A DNA stretch of 64,000 nt from Cellulomonas sp. Root930 (GTDB lineage: Bacteria > Actinomycetota > Actinomycetes > Actinomycetales > Cellulomonadaceae): NCBI GenBank assembly GCA_001429255.1, contig LMJI01000001.1:2769879-2833878 (forward strand), written 5' to 3'. This document shows positions 38,297-45,453 of this stretch, piece by piece. Under the pieces are notes generated by a model, which was not told the DNA's origin, did not search any database, and saw only the letters and a program-made list of their open reading frames with translations. A program made the translations under genes and the position numbers. How positions within the stretch are numbered: the first letter of the stretch is position 1; each line of letters starts with the position of its first letter.

Positions 38297-38816
38297 GGGG
38301 CTCGCGGCCTTCGTGGCGGCACTCGTGGCGGGGCTGGATGCCGGGGACCCCGGCGCGGGCGCGCGGGTGCGGCGGCTCGCCGGTGCACGCGAGGCGCGGA
38401 TCGGGCTGGACCACGAGGCGGTGGACGTGAGGTTCGACGACGCGGGCCTCCTGCGCGTGACGTCGGCCGCCGGCCCCGGACCGGCCTGCTGGGGTCGCAC
38501 GGACCGGGGGACCGTGGTCGACTTGCTCGAGGCGCGGCTCGAGGTGCGGGACGCCGTGCTGAGCGGCCGGATCGAGGTCGTCGGCACGGTGGACGAGGTG
38601 GCGGCGATCTTCGCGCTGGTCGAGGTGCTGATCGCGTCCTCCGTGCGGCTGCCGGCGCTGCAGGCGCTCGCGGACGAGCTCCTCGCGGGCGCCCCGGTGG
38701 CACCTCCGACGGCCACGCGGGTGGCCTGGTACCCGGCCGAGACCGGTCCCGACGAGATCGTGCTGCTGGGCGAGCTGGACCTGCTGGCCGACGAACTGGG
38801 CGGCGTTGCTGGTTGA
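38286..38816 (+). CDS. SCP2-like lipid-carrier protein
   Basis: A 176-residue protein. The central part (about 30-120) matches the SCP2/sterol-carrier pattern: a beta-strand block (ARIGLDHEAVDVRFDDAGLL, RVTSAAGPGPACWGRTD), then TVVDLLEARLEVRDAVLSGR and IEVVGTVDEVAAIFALVEVL, the amphipathic helix and strand that form the hydrophobic tunnel. Members carry sterols, fatty acids or isoprenoids. The match is by pattern only. GTG at 38286 overlaps the previous gene. In the operon it would carry the prenyl product between enzymes or to a coat. Confidence 0.55.
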   Translation: MPDRGLAAFVAALVAGLDAGDPGAGARVRRLAGAREARIGLDHEAVDVRFDDAGLLRVTSAAGPGPACWGRTDRGTVVDLLEARLEVRDAVLSGRIEVVGTVDEVAAIFALVEVLIASSVRLPALQALADELLAGAPVAPPTATRVAWYPAETGPDEIVLLGELDLLADELGGVAG

Positions 38817-38882
38817 CGCCCGACTTTGTCCGGGTCGATCCTGCTTGGTGACGACATCCCGCACGGCAACCTGGGGGTAGCC

Positions 38883-39329
38883 ATGGGCTCGGACGTCCAC
38901 CTCGACGGGCATCTCGGCTCGATCGGACCCGTCTCGATGAACCCGGTCGTCGTCGACCACATCGGCGCCATCGGTCCCGTCACCGTCGCCGGCATCCCGA
39001 ACGAGTTCGGCATCACGATCCACGAGCCGATCCCCAAGATCCAGATGGGCATCGACCCGGTCACGCTCAACCCCCTGAACGCGACCATCACCCTCAACCC
39101 CGTCACGCTCAACCCGGTGAACCTCAACCTCGCCGTGACCGAGCTCCCCGAGACGCGCGCCCACCTGCCCGCCGACTTCACGGTCGGACTGAGCCTGCTC
39201 GGGATGGACCTGCTGAGCATCCGGCTCTGCGGCGAGGCGCAGATGATCTCCGAGGCGTACAAGGCCGGACCCTGCGAGCGCTGCGGGTACACCGACCGCG
39301 ACGACGACCTCGACCCGAAGGACGGCTGA
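38883..39329 (+). CDS. Short-repeat beta protein with C-terminal Cys motif
   Basis: A 148-residue protein with unusual internal periodicity. LGSIGPV and IGAIGPV recur near the N-terminus, then IDPVTLNPLNATITLNPVTL continues into NPVNLNLAVTEL, alternating polar and apolar residues in short strands (residues 10-88), as in beta-helix or spike-like folds. Then HLPADFTVGLSLLGMDLLSI, RLCGEAQMISEAY and a likely metal-binding CERCG (131-135) with an acidic tail. ATG at 38883 follows GGGGGTAG. No export signal. I have an impression of related hypothetical proteins elsewhere in bacteria but know no function. Confidence 0.65.
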   Translation: MGSDVHLDGHLGSIGPVSMNPVVVDHIGAIGPVTVAGIPNEFGITIHEPIPKIQMGIDPVTLNPLNATITLNPVTLNPVNLNLAVTELPETRAHLPADFTVGLSLLGMDLLSIRLCGEAQMISEAYKAGPCERCGYTDRDDDLDPKDG

Positions 39330-39333
39330 CACC

Positions 39334-40098
39334 GTGGCCCGTGCCACCCGCGCACCCGCGGGCGACGTCCGGGTCGCGCGGCTGGTCGGTCCGCCCGGCG
39401 CGGTGGTCGGGGTGGTCGACGTGCCCCCGGACCAGCGCACCTCGATCGTGCTGGTGCCGCCGGAGTCGAAGAAGCCGGACGAGGTCCTGTCGACCGCGCG
39501 CGTGCTCACGGCCCCCGCCGGTCCGGCCCGGACCGAGGTCCGGCTGCTGCTGGCCGACGACGCTCCCGCGGGGGAGCGGGCGGCGCAGCTGCTCTGGGAC
39601 GGCGGGGCGATCGACGTGCGGATCGAGGTGCTCGGGATCCAGACGGCCGAGGTCCGGCCGCTCGTCGTCCCGGTCTCCGGTCCGGCGGGCGCGATCGTGC
39701 CCGTGTCGGTGCACGCGGTGAACCGGGGGAACGTCCCGGTCGAGATCGGCAAGGTCGCCGTGCTGGCGTTCGAGGAGCGCGAGACGCTCGAGCACGCGAT
39801 CGCGGCCGGGCTGAGCGGGAAGGCCCGGGGTCTGGACCGGTGGGCGGTGGTCGCCGACACGGTGGCCGCCCGTCAGTCCGAGGCCGCCCGGGTGGTCGTC
39901 ACGGACGGCGCAGGGATCCTCGCGCCGGGCGCCGACACGCTCGTGGCGGCCGAGGTGCACGTCCCGGCCGGCCTCCCGCCCGCGGAGCACGCGGGGACCT
40001 GGGTGGTGGCCGGGGTACGCGTACGGGTCGAGGTCCAGGTCACCGCCCCGGTGCCCACCCCGCGGAAGCGCAGCACCCGAGCGAAGGAGCCGTCGTGA
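39334..40098 (+). CDS. Tandem Ig-like domain protein
   Basis: A 254-residue cytosolic protein made of two beta-sandwich domains. The first (about 8-100) ends AGERAAQLLWDGGAIDVRIE; the second (about 105-238) starts GIQTAEVRPLVVPVSGPAGA, has VPVSVHAVNRGNVPVEIG and ends HAGTWVVAGVRVRVEVQVT. The NRGNVPVEIG turn is characteristic of CARDB/NEW3-type Ig folds. A basic tail (TPRKRSTRAKEPS) closes the protein. GTG at 39334 is four bases after the previous stop. Cytosolic Ig-like proteins often serve in assembly or as structural parts; no family is recognised. Confidence 0.68.
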   Translation: MARATRAPAGDVRVARLVGPPGAVVGVVDVPPDQRTSIVLVPPESKKPDEVLSTARVLTAPAGPARTEVRLLLADDAPAGERAAQLLWDGGAIDVRIEVLGIQTAEVRPLVVPVSGPAGAIVPVSVHAVNRGNVPVEIGKVAVLAFEERETLEHAIAAGLSGKARGLDRWAVVADTVAARQSEAARVVVTDGAGILAPGADTLVAAEVHVPAGLPPAEHAGTWVVAGVRVRVEVQVTAPVPTPRKRSTRAKEPS

Positions 40099-40754
40099 GC
40101 ACTCAGCAGACCATGACCGACCAGACGACGGCCGCCCTCGACGCGGTGGTCGGGGCGGGCCTGAAGCTCGGCCGGTCGATGCTGGACGCGATGCGGTCGT
40201 CCACCCCCGTGTCGGACGTCGTCGCGGCGGCGGGCAAGGTCGACACGAGGGGCCTGCGCCTGCCGCAGGTGTCGCTGGGCACGCAGCCCTGCGGCTGCGC
40301 GATCCCGGACGCGTGCTTCCTGCCCGAGAAGCTCCCCACCGTCACCGCGCACGGCTGCCCGGGCGCCACGATGACGCTGCGGCTCGTCGTGACCAACGAG
40401 TGGCCCGCCAGCCGGTTCGTCGCCGTCCGGGTGACCGGTCCCGATGCCGGCGCCGTGACGATCACCCCCGTGCAGCAGCAGATCGGGCCGTACGAGACCT
40501 CGACGTTCACCGCCACCGTGCACCTCCCCGACGACGGCTCCGAGTCGCTCTCGGCCCTGCTCTGGGTGCGCGGCTGCCGCGACCACGTCGTGCGGTGGGA
40601 GGTGTCGTCGTCCGACGGTGGCTGCGCCTGCGTCCACGAGGTCGCGGTCCTGGACGAGCCCGACACGGTGCACCACTGGTACGACCACTTCTACAAGGAG
40701 CCCTGCTGCCGCCCGCAGCCGCGGCAGGGCCGGGTCCCGGTCGTCCATGGCTGA
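40095..40754 (+). CDS. Cys-rich helix plus Ig-like protein
   Basis: A 219-residue protein. Residues 8-48 form a helix (TTAALDAVVGAGLKLGRSML, then DAMRSS). Then CGCAIPDAC (66-74), an Ig-like domain from about 88 to 188 (GATMTLRLVVTNEWPASRFV, then GPYETSTFTATVHLPDDG) and a C-terminal HHWYDHFYKEPCC. Nine cysteines are present (66, 68, 74, 88, 161, 177, 179, 204, 205) together with His195, 194 and 198, which suggests metal binding or disulfides, unusual for a cytosolic protein. GTGA overlap with the previous gene; six to eight bases overlap with the next. Family unknown. Confidence 0.67.
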   Translation: MSTQQTMTDQTTAALDAVVGAGLKLGRSMLDAMRSSTPVSDVVAAAGKVDTRGLRLPQVSLGTQPCGCAIPDACFLPEKLPTVTAHGCPGATMTLRLVVTNEWPASRFVAVRVTGPDAGAVTITPVQQQIGPYETSTFTATVHLPDDGSESLSALLWVRGCRDHVVRWEVSSSDGGCACVHEVAVLDEPDTVHHWYDHFYKEPCCRPQPRQGRVPVVHG

Positions 40755-41307
40755 GCCGCCCCCCACCGCCGGCGCGGACGACCTGGTCCGCCGGATCGTC
40801 GACGCGAACGTGGCGTACTACAAGGCCTGGGGGAGCCTGGTCACCGACTGGCTCGCCGAGGTCTCCGCGGTGGCCAAGGAGGCGCCCCGCGTGGTGTCCC
40901 TCCAGACCCCCGGCCGCCCGGCGACCCACAGCCATGCCGACGCGCCCGCCCCGCACCAGCACCACGCCGAGGACGCGCCGGCGCCCGCGGCCGCGCTGCT
41001 GGTGCTGGAGGGGCCGGCGGGCGCGCAGGCAGCCGGGGCGTTCGAGGTCGAGAACGTGCTGGACGCCGGGGCGGCGGGCGTCGTCGTCGTCGACCCGTTC
41101 CGCGACCCGTCCGGCCAACCGGTCGACGTCGAGGTGACGGTCACGCCCTCGACCCTCGACCTGGCCGCCAAGGAGTCCGTCGTCGTCTCGTTGCGCGCCA
41201 CCGTGCCGGACACCGTCGTGGCCGGCGTCGACCATCGCAGCACCGTGCGCGTGGAGGGGATCCCCGCCGGCACGATCGCCGTCGTGCTGCGGCGCACCGA
41301 CGCATGA
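40747..41307 (+). CDS. Amphipathic helix, His-rich linker, Ig-like protein
   Basis: A 186-residue protein. Residues 10-48 form a phasin-like amphipathic helix with aromatic positions (VRRIVDANVAYYKAWGSLVT, then DWLAEVSAVAKE). A linker with several His (HSHADAPAPHQHHAEDAP) follows, then an Ig-like sandwich (about 82-183: FEVENVLDAGAAGVVVVDPF, VDVEVTVTPSTLDLAAKESV). Same plan as the proteins at 36250 and 40095. ATG at 40747 lies inside the end of the previous gene and its own stop overlaps the methyltransferase start. Function unknown. Confidence 0.67.
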   Translation: MAEPPPTAGADDLVRRIVDANVAYYKAWGSLVTDWLAEVSAVAKEAPRVVSLQTPGRPATHSHADAPAPHQHHAEDAPAPAAALLVLEGPAGAQAAGAFEVENVLDAGAAGVVVVDPFRDPSGQPVDVEVTVTPSTLDLAAKESVVVSLRATVPDTVVAGVDHRSTVRVEGIPAGTIAVVLRRTDA

Positions 41308-42128
41308 GCGAGACCGCCAGCGGGGTGCTCGCGGCGTCGATGTGGTCGTGGGCCGCGCTCGTCTCCGACCCGGTCCGCGCGACCCGTCAGGCGGCCCGCG
41401 CACGCGGCGAGGCGCTGGTCGTGGACGCCGCACCGCCGACCCCGGGCGGGGGACCGCTGCTCAGCAGGACGCAGCGAGGGCCTCGGCTCCTGGACGCGCC
41501 GACCAAGAACGACGGGCTGGTCGAGGAGTTCGACCGGCTGGCCGAGGCGTACGACTTCTACGTGCGCCCCTTCTCGGTCCCGCTCTTCTCCGAGGCCCTC
41601 GACATGCTCGCGCCCCTGCTCACGCGTGACGCCCGGGTGCTCGACGCGGGGTGCGGGCCCGGACGGGAGCTGCGGGCGGTCGCGCGCCGGGTCCCGGACG
41701 GCGAGGTCGTGGGGGTCGACCTGGCTGCCGGGATGGTCGTCGGTGCGCACCGGGCGGCCTGGGCCGCGGGCCTCGACAACACGGCGTTCGTGCAGTCCGA
41801 CGTCGGTGACCTGCCGCGGGACCTCGACGGTGCGTTCGACCTCGTCTACAACTGCCTCGCGCACCACCACTACCCGGACCCGGCGGCCGCGGCGGCGGGG
41901 ATCCGGCGGTGCCTGCGGCCGGGTGGCCACTACGCGATCATCGACCCCGGCCCGGAGTGGTTCGTCCGCCTGGCGTCGGCGCTCTCCCTGGCCGGCGACC
42001 CGGGGTGGATCGGCTTCCACACGCCCGAGCAGTTCCGCGTGCTCCTCGAGGGCGCCGGGTTCGTCGACGTGCGCTGGTACGACCTGCTTCCCGGGTTCGG
42101 GATCGCCCTGGCGCGCGTCCCGGACTGA
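41304..42128 (+). CDS. Class I SAM-dependent methyltransferase, last gene of the operon
   Basis: A 274-residue methyltransferase. The core begins near residue 70: LVEEFDRLAEAYDFYVRPFS, motif I VLDAGCGPGREL (112-123), motif II VVGVDLAAGM, motif IV DLVYNCLAHHHYPDP, and IRRCLRPGGHYAIIDPG, closest in pattern to UbiE/COQ5-type and small-molecule methyltransferases. The N-terminal 65 residues are extra for the family and start with an Ala/Trp helix (MWSWAALVSDPVRATRQAAR) resembling the helices of the neighbouring proteins, perhaps for docking to the same surface. ATGA overlap. It could methylate the prenyl-derived product. Confidence 0.82.
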   Translation: MSETASGVLAASMWSWAALVSDPVRATRQAARARGEALVVDAAPPTPGGGPLLSRTQRGPRLLDAPTKNDGLVEEFDRLAEAYDFYVRPFSVPLFSEALDMLAPLLTRDARVLDAGCGPGRELRAVARRVPDGEVVGVDLAAGMVVGAHRAAWAAGLDNTAFVQSDVGDLPRDLDGAFDLVYNCLAHHHYPDPAAAAAGIRRCLRPGGHYAIIDPGPEWFVRLASALSLAGDPGWIGFHTPEQFRVLLEGAGFVDVRWYDLLPGFGIALARVPD

Positions 42129-42164
42129 CGCCGGTCACCGGCGGCCCCGCACTCACCGCGCCCC

Positions 42165-42170
42165 TACACT
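42165..42170 (+). promoter_or_regulatory. -10 box for a leaderless transcript
   Basis: TACACT ends seven bases before the GTG at 42178, with no ribosome site between. It marks the start of a new transcription unit after the ten-gene operon. Confidence 0.5.
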
Positions 42171-42177
42171 CGGGCGC

Positions 42178-42864
42178 GTGCCCGGACCCGCCGCCCCTCC
42201 CGACCTGCGCGCCCGAGCGCGGCAGAGCGGCAGCACGGTCGCGCGTCGCGTCCTCGACCAGCCGTTGCGGCGCATCGGCCTCGGTGGCGCGATCGTGCTC
42301 CTCGCGGCCACGGCGGCGTTCGGGGGCCTGCAGGAGCAGACGCAGGACGGCCCCGAGGCGCTCACGGTCGACGCCCCCGTGGAGGTCGCGCCGTTCGAGC
42401 TGACGGTGCACCGCGTCGTGTGGACCACCGACCTGCCGGGGCAGTACCTGTCCGAGGACGGCAACCGCTGGATCGGCGTCGTCGCGACGGTCCGCAACAC
42501 GAGCGACGCGGGCTTGCTGGGCGGCACGCTGCGGGATGCGCTCACGCTCACCGACGTCGACGGCCTGGTGAAGGAGCACAACCCGATCGTCCCGGGGGTG
42601 ACGTCCACGTCGATCGCGCTGCTCGAGGACGGCTCGTCACTGAGCCCCGTGCAGCCCGGCCTGACGTACGAGGCCGCGTTCCTCTTCGAGCAGGACGGCT
42701 CCGTCGCACCCCCCACCAGCGCGACCGTCCTGGTGCAGCGGCACACCTGGCGCAGCAGCAGCCTCGATCCGACGGCGGCCTGGTGGGACCCGACGACGAC
42801 CCTGCGCGGCGAGCTCGACGTGCGCGAGGCCGTGTCCGACGCGGACGAGGAGGTCGACGAGTGA
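42178..42864 (+). CDS. Membrane-anchored protein with exposed beta domain
   Basis: A 228-residue protein with a basic cytosolic N-terminus (RRVLDQPLRR), one transmembrane helix (IGLGGAIVLLAATAAFGGL, about 37-56) and an outward beta-rich domain: VEVAPFELTVHRVVWTTDLP, WIGVVATVRNTSDAGLLG and LTYEAAFLFEQDGSVAPPTS, resembling DUF4352/telobox-like Ig folds. First of three short genes of the same design, joined by GTGA overlaps. Function unknown. Confidence 0.7.
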   Translation: MPGPAAPPDLRARARQSGSTVARRVLDQPLRRIGLGGAIVLLAATAAFGGLQEQTQDGPEALTVDAPVEVAPFELTVHRVVWTTDLPGQYLSEDGNRWIGVVATVRNTSDAGLLGGTLRDALTLTDVDGLVKEHNPIVPGVTSTSIALLEDGSSLSPVQPGLTYEAAFLFEQDGSVAPPTSATVLVQRHTWRSSSLDPTAAWWDPTTTLRGELDVREAVSDADEEVDE

Positions 42865-43478
42865 CCGTGCCCGAGCCGGCCGCACGTCGTCCCCGCGGGC
42901 AGACGCTCGGCGCCGGTGCGGCCGTCCTCGCCGCCCTCGCGGTGGGACACGTCGTCGTCACCGCCTTCCCGGTCGACGAGCGCGTGCAGGCGTCGTTCGT
43001 CCGGCCCGCGGTCGTCGGTGAGCCCGTCGAGCTCCGGTATGCACGCCTGACGGCGGGCGAGCCCGCGGGCTCGACGGTGCTCGACAACGACGACGGGACG
43101 CTGCTCGCGACGCCCGGCGTGTGGCTCACCGTGCCCCTGACGATCGAGGTCGTCGGCCGGCCGCGCGCGCTGAGCTTCGCGGAGCTGCTCGGCGGCGACG
43201 GTCGCACGTACACGGTGTTCACGGGCGGACGCTCGTGGTTCCTTCCCGGCACCGCGCAGCCGGGAGTCCCTCGCTACGCGACGGTGCGCGTCGAGCTCCC
43301 GCCCGAGGCCGTGGCGGGGGCGCACCTGCGCATCGGGTCGGAGCAGAAGGACCAGCGCCGCGACGACGTCGCCGACATCGACCTGGGCCTCACGCAGGCT
43401 GACGCGGACGCGTGGGCGTCGGACGACACCCCCGTCGTCGCCGGCGCGTGGTCCGACGAGCCCCCGGAGCAGCCGTGA
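42861..43478 (+). CDS. Membrane-anchored protein, second of three
   Basis: A 205-residue protein with an N-terminal transmembrane helix (TLGAGAAVLAALAVGHVVVT) and an extracytoplasmic beta-rich domain: FVRPAVVGEPVELRYARLTA, WLTVPLTIEVVGRPRALSF and RYATVRVELPPEAVAGAHLR. The C-terminus is acidic. GTG overlaps the preceding stop. Same topology as its neighbours; no family recognised. Confidence 0.68.
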   Translation: MTVPEPAARRPRGQTLGAGAAVLAALAVGHVVVTAFPVDERVQASFVRPAVVGEPVELRYARLTAGEPAGSTVLDNDDGTLLATPGVWLTVPLTIEVVGRPRALSFAELLGGDGRTYTVFTGGRSWFLPGTAQPGVPRYATVRVELPPEAVAGAHLRIGSEQKDQRRDDVADIDLGLTQADADAWASDDTPVVAGAWSDEPPEQP

Positions 43479-44119
43479 GCACGACGACCGACTCCCCGCC
43501 GACCTCCCGGTCCTGGTGGCGACGCAACCGCTGGGCCCTGATCGCGCTGCCGGTCGCGCTGGCGCTCGCGCTCGTCGCGGCGGGCGACCGGGTCCGCACC
43601 CTGTGGTGGGAGCAGGACCTGCGCCGCCCGACCACCGTCGGGGCGGGCGAGACCGCTCAGTTCCACCAACGGGTCTACGACGGCGCCGGCGGCACCCTGC
43701 CCGTCGATGTCGAGGTGCGACTCGACGGCGTGGGCGAGGCGACGACCCTGCCCGAGGACATGGAGCTGCCCGCCGGCACTCGCGCGGTGCAGGTCGACCT
43801 GACCCTGAGCGCCGACCCCGACGTCGTGCTCACCGGCTGCTCGCTCGCCGTGCGGGACGCGGCCGGGACGCGGTACGGCTACGTGGCGAGCGGCTGGGGT
43901 GCGCTGCAGTCCGCGACGCCGTGCGTCCCGGAGGACGCGCCGGGCCCGTGGCCGCCGCTGGGCGACCTGGAGGACGCTCTGAGCGACCCGGACGACCTGC
44001 CGCGACCTGCCACCTGGTCGGTGTCGCCGGTGGTCGTCGTCCCTGACGGCGTGGAGCTCGCCGACGTCGCCCTCTGGTGGCAGATGCCTCAGTACGTGCT
44101 CCTCGAGGTCGCGAGCTAG
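43475..44119 (+). CDS. Membrane-anchored protein, third of three
   Basis: A 214-residue protein: Trp/Arg-rich cytosolic start (SRSWWRRNRW), a transmembrane helix (ALIALPVALALALVAAG) and an outside domain with two Cys (TGCSLAVRD and SATPCVPED) that may form a disulfide. It ends PVVVVPDGVELADVALWWQM. GTG overlaps the preceding stop; its own stop overlaps by four bases the stop of the converging membrane protein. Function unknown. Confidence 0.68.
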   Translation: MSTTTDSPPTSRSWWRRNRWALIALPVALALALVAAGDRVRTLWWEQDLRRPTTVGAGETAQFHQRVYDGAGGTLPVDVEVRLDGVGEATTLPEDMELPAGTRAVQVDLTLSADPDVVLTGCSLAVRDAAGTRYGYVASGWGALQSATPCVPEDAPGPWPPLGDLEDALSDPDDLPRPATWSVSPVVVVPDGVELADVALWWQMPQYVLLEVAS

Positions 44120-45453
44120 ACCTCCGACGCCTCGACCGGATCGGGTGCCCGCGCCGAGACCGCCGCCTGGCCCGCGAGGATCCGGTCCACGCCTGCCGCG
44201 AGGAGCGCCATCGTCACCGTCAGGCCGACGGCCGTCGCGACCGACGACACCATCGGAGCGAACGCGAGCCAGGTGTCGACGTCCTGCGGGCCGCTGATCG
44301 CCCGGAAGAGCAGCAGGATGCCCTCCTCGATCCGCGTCGCGACCAGGAACGCCAGCGCGAACACGAGCATCGGGCCCAGCCCCGCGATCGCGAGCCGTCG
44401 CAGCCCGTCGACGAGCGCGGTGAACCGCCCCCGCACGTCGCCGACGACGGGCGCTGCGGCCTCGGTGGTCCAGCGACGCACCGGCGCCGGCACCCGCTGC
44501 CACGCGGCCAGCCGCACGCGCGGCTCGGGCTTGGGCGGCGCCGCGAGCTTGTGCCCGTAGACGACCGCGCCGACGGTGAGCCACGCCAGCGGGATGACCA
44601 CGAGGTCGTCGAGGTTGCCCAGCACGCCGGCGACCGCGTTCACGGCTGCGTCGACCGGTCCGGCCACCGGGCCGAGCGCGTCGAGGACCGTGAGCCACCA
44701 CTCGAGCACGATCGCCACGGCGCGCCGGGACTCGATCCACGTCCACAGGTCGTCGAGGAGCTGGGTGGCGAACGCCGCGACCGCGAGCAGCCAGAACGCC
44801 TCGATGTAGGCGCCCGCGAACGCGAGCGCGCGCCGGTGGCTGCGCCCCTCCCACCGGCCGAGCAGCCAGCGCAGCACGACGGCCACGACCACCACGGCGA
44901 CGAGCCCCCACCCGGTCGCGAGGTCGACGAACGACCCGTCGGGGCCGTCCCCGCCGGTGAACGAGACGCTCTCCATGAACTCCCGGTACGCGGCCGTGTT
45001 GAGGAACCGGGCGCGGTCCTCGGCGAGCAGCCCGTAGGACGCGTACAGCGCGAGGAACGGAACGAACACCGACGCCAGCACGTCGACCAGGCCGCGCTCG
45101 TGCCCGGACGCAGGGTCGTCGGGCGCGCGGGTACGGCCGATGGCGGCGAGCGTGGGCAGGTCGCGGCGCAGGACGTGCAGCATCGCGACGATGCCCGCGA
45201 CCATGCTCAGCGGTGCGAGCACGAGCACCGCCCAGCCGAGCGTGTTGTTCACGGTCGCCGCGTTCACGGCGGCCCAGCCGGCGGCGTGCCGCCCGGCGAC
45301 GGCGAGCAGCGCGATCACGAGCAGCAGCGGCCACGTGCGCACCCACAGCCGGACGCCCTGCGCCACGACCGCACCGAGGTCGCTCAGCCACGCACGCAGT
45401 CCGGCACGCGGTGCGGGGGCAGGGGTCGGCGCGTCGGTCACGCCGGACATCAT
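44116..45453 (-). CDS. Polytopic membrane protein of unknown function
   Basis: A 445-residue integral membrane protein with about eight hydrophobic segments: WPLLLVIALLAVAG, WAVLVLAPLSMVAGIVAML, LASVFVPFLALYASYGLL, LVAVVVVAVVLRWLLG, FWLLAVAAFATQLL, VVIPLAWLTVGAVVY, GPMLVFALAFLVATRI and VGLTVTMALLAAGVDRIL. No transporter signature is recognised. ATG at 45453 overlaps the stop of the LysR gene, so the two are co-transcribed on the minus strand. It meets the three membrane-anchored genes tail to tail, and may work with them. Confidence 0.7.
   Translation of the reverse strand: MMSGVTDAPTPAPAPRAGLRAWLSDLGAVVAQGVRLWVRTWPLLLVIALLAVAGRHAAGWAAVNAATVNNTLGWAVLVLAPLSMVAGIVAMLHVLRRDLPTLAAIGRTRAPDDPASGHERGLVDVLASVFVPFLALYASYGLLAEDRARFLNTAAYREFMESVSFTGGDGPDGSFVDLATGWGLVAVVVVAVVLRWLLGRWEGRSHRRALAFAGAYIEAFWLLAVAAFATQLLDDLWTWIESRRAVAIVLEWWLTVLDALGPVAGPVDAAVNAVAGVLGNLDDLVVIPLAWLTVGAVVYGHKLAAPPKPEPRVRLAAWQRVPAPVRRWTTEAAAPVVGDVRGRFTALVDGLRRLAIAGLGPMLVFALAFLVATRIEEGILLLFRAISGPQDVDTWLAFAPMVSSVATAVGLTVTMALLAAGVDRILAGQAAVSARAPDPVEASEV

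Noticed and set aside
35170..42128. Gas-vesicle, encapsulin or microcompartment operon
   Set aside because: No GvpA, HK97-fold shell or BMC-domain protein is present. The resemblance is only in the inferred idea of a coated body.
35170..42128. Prophage tail or contractile injection system because of the beta-repeat protein
   Set aside because: No sheath, tube, baseplate or AAA ATPase genes; enzymes dominate the operon.
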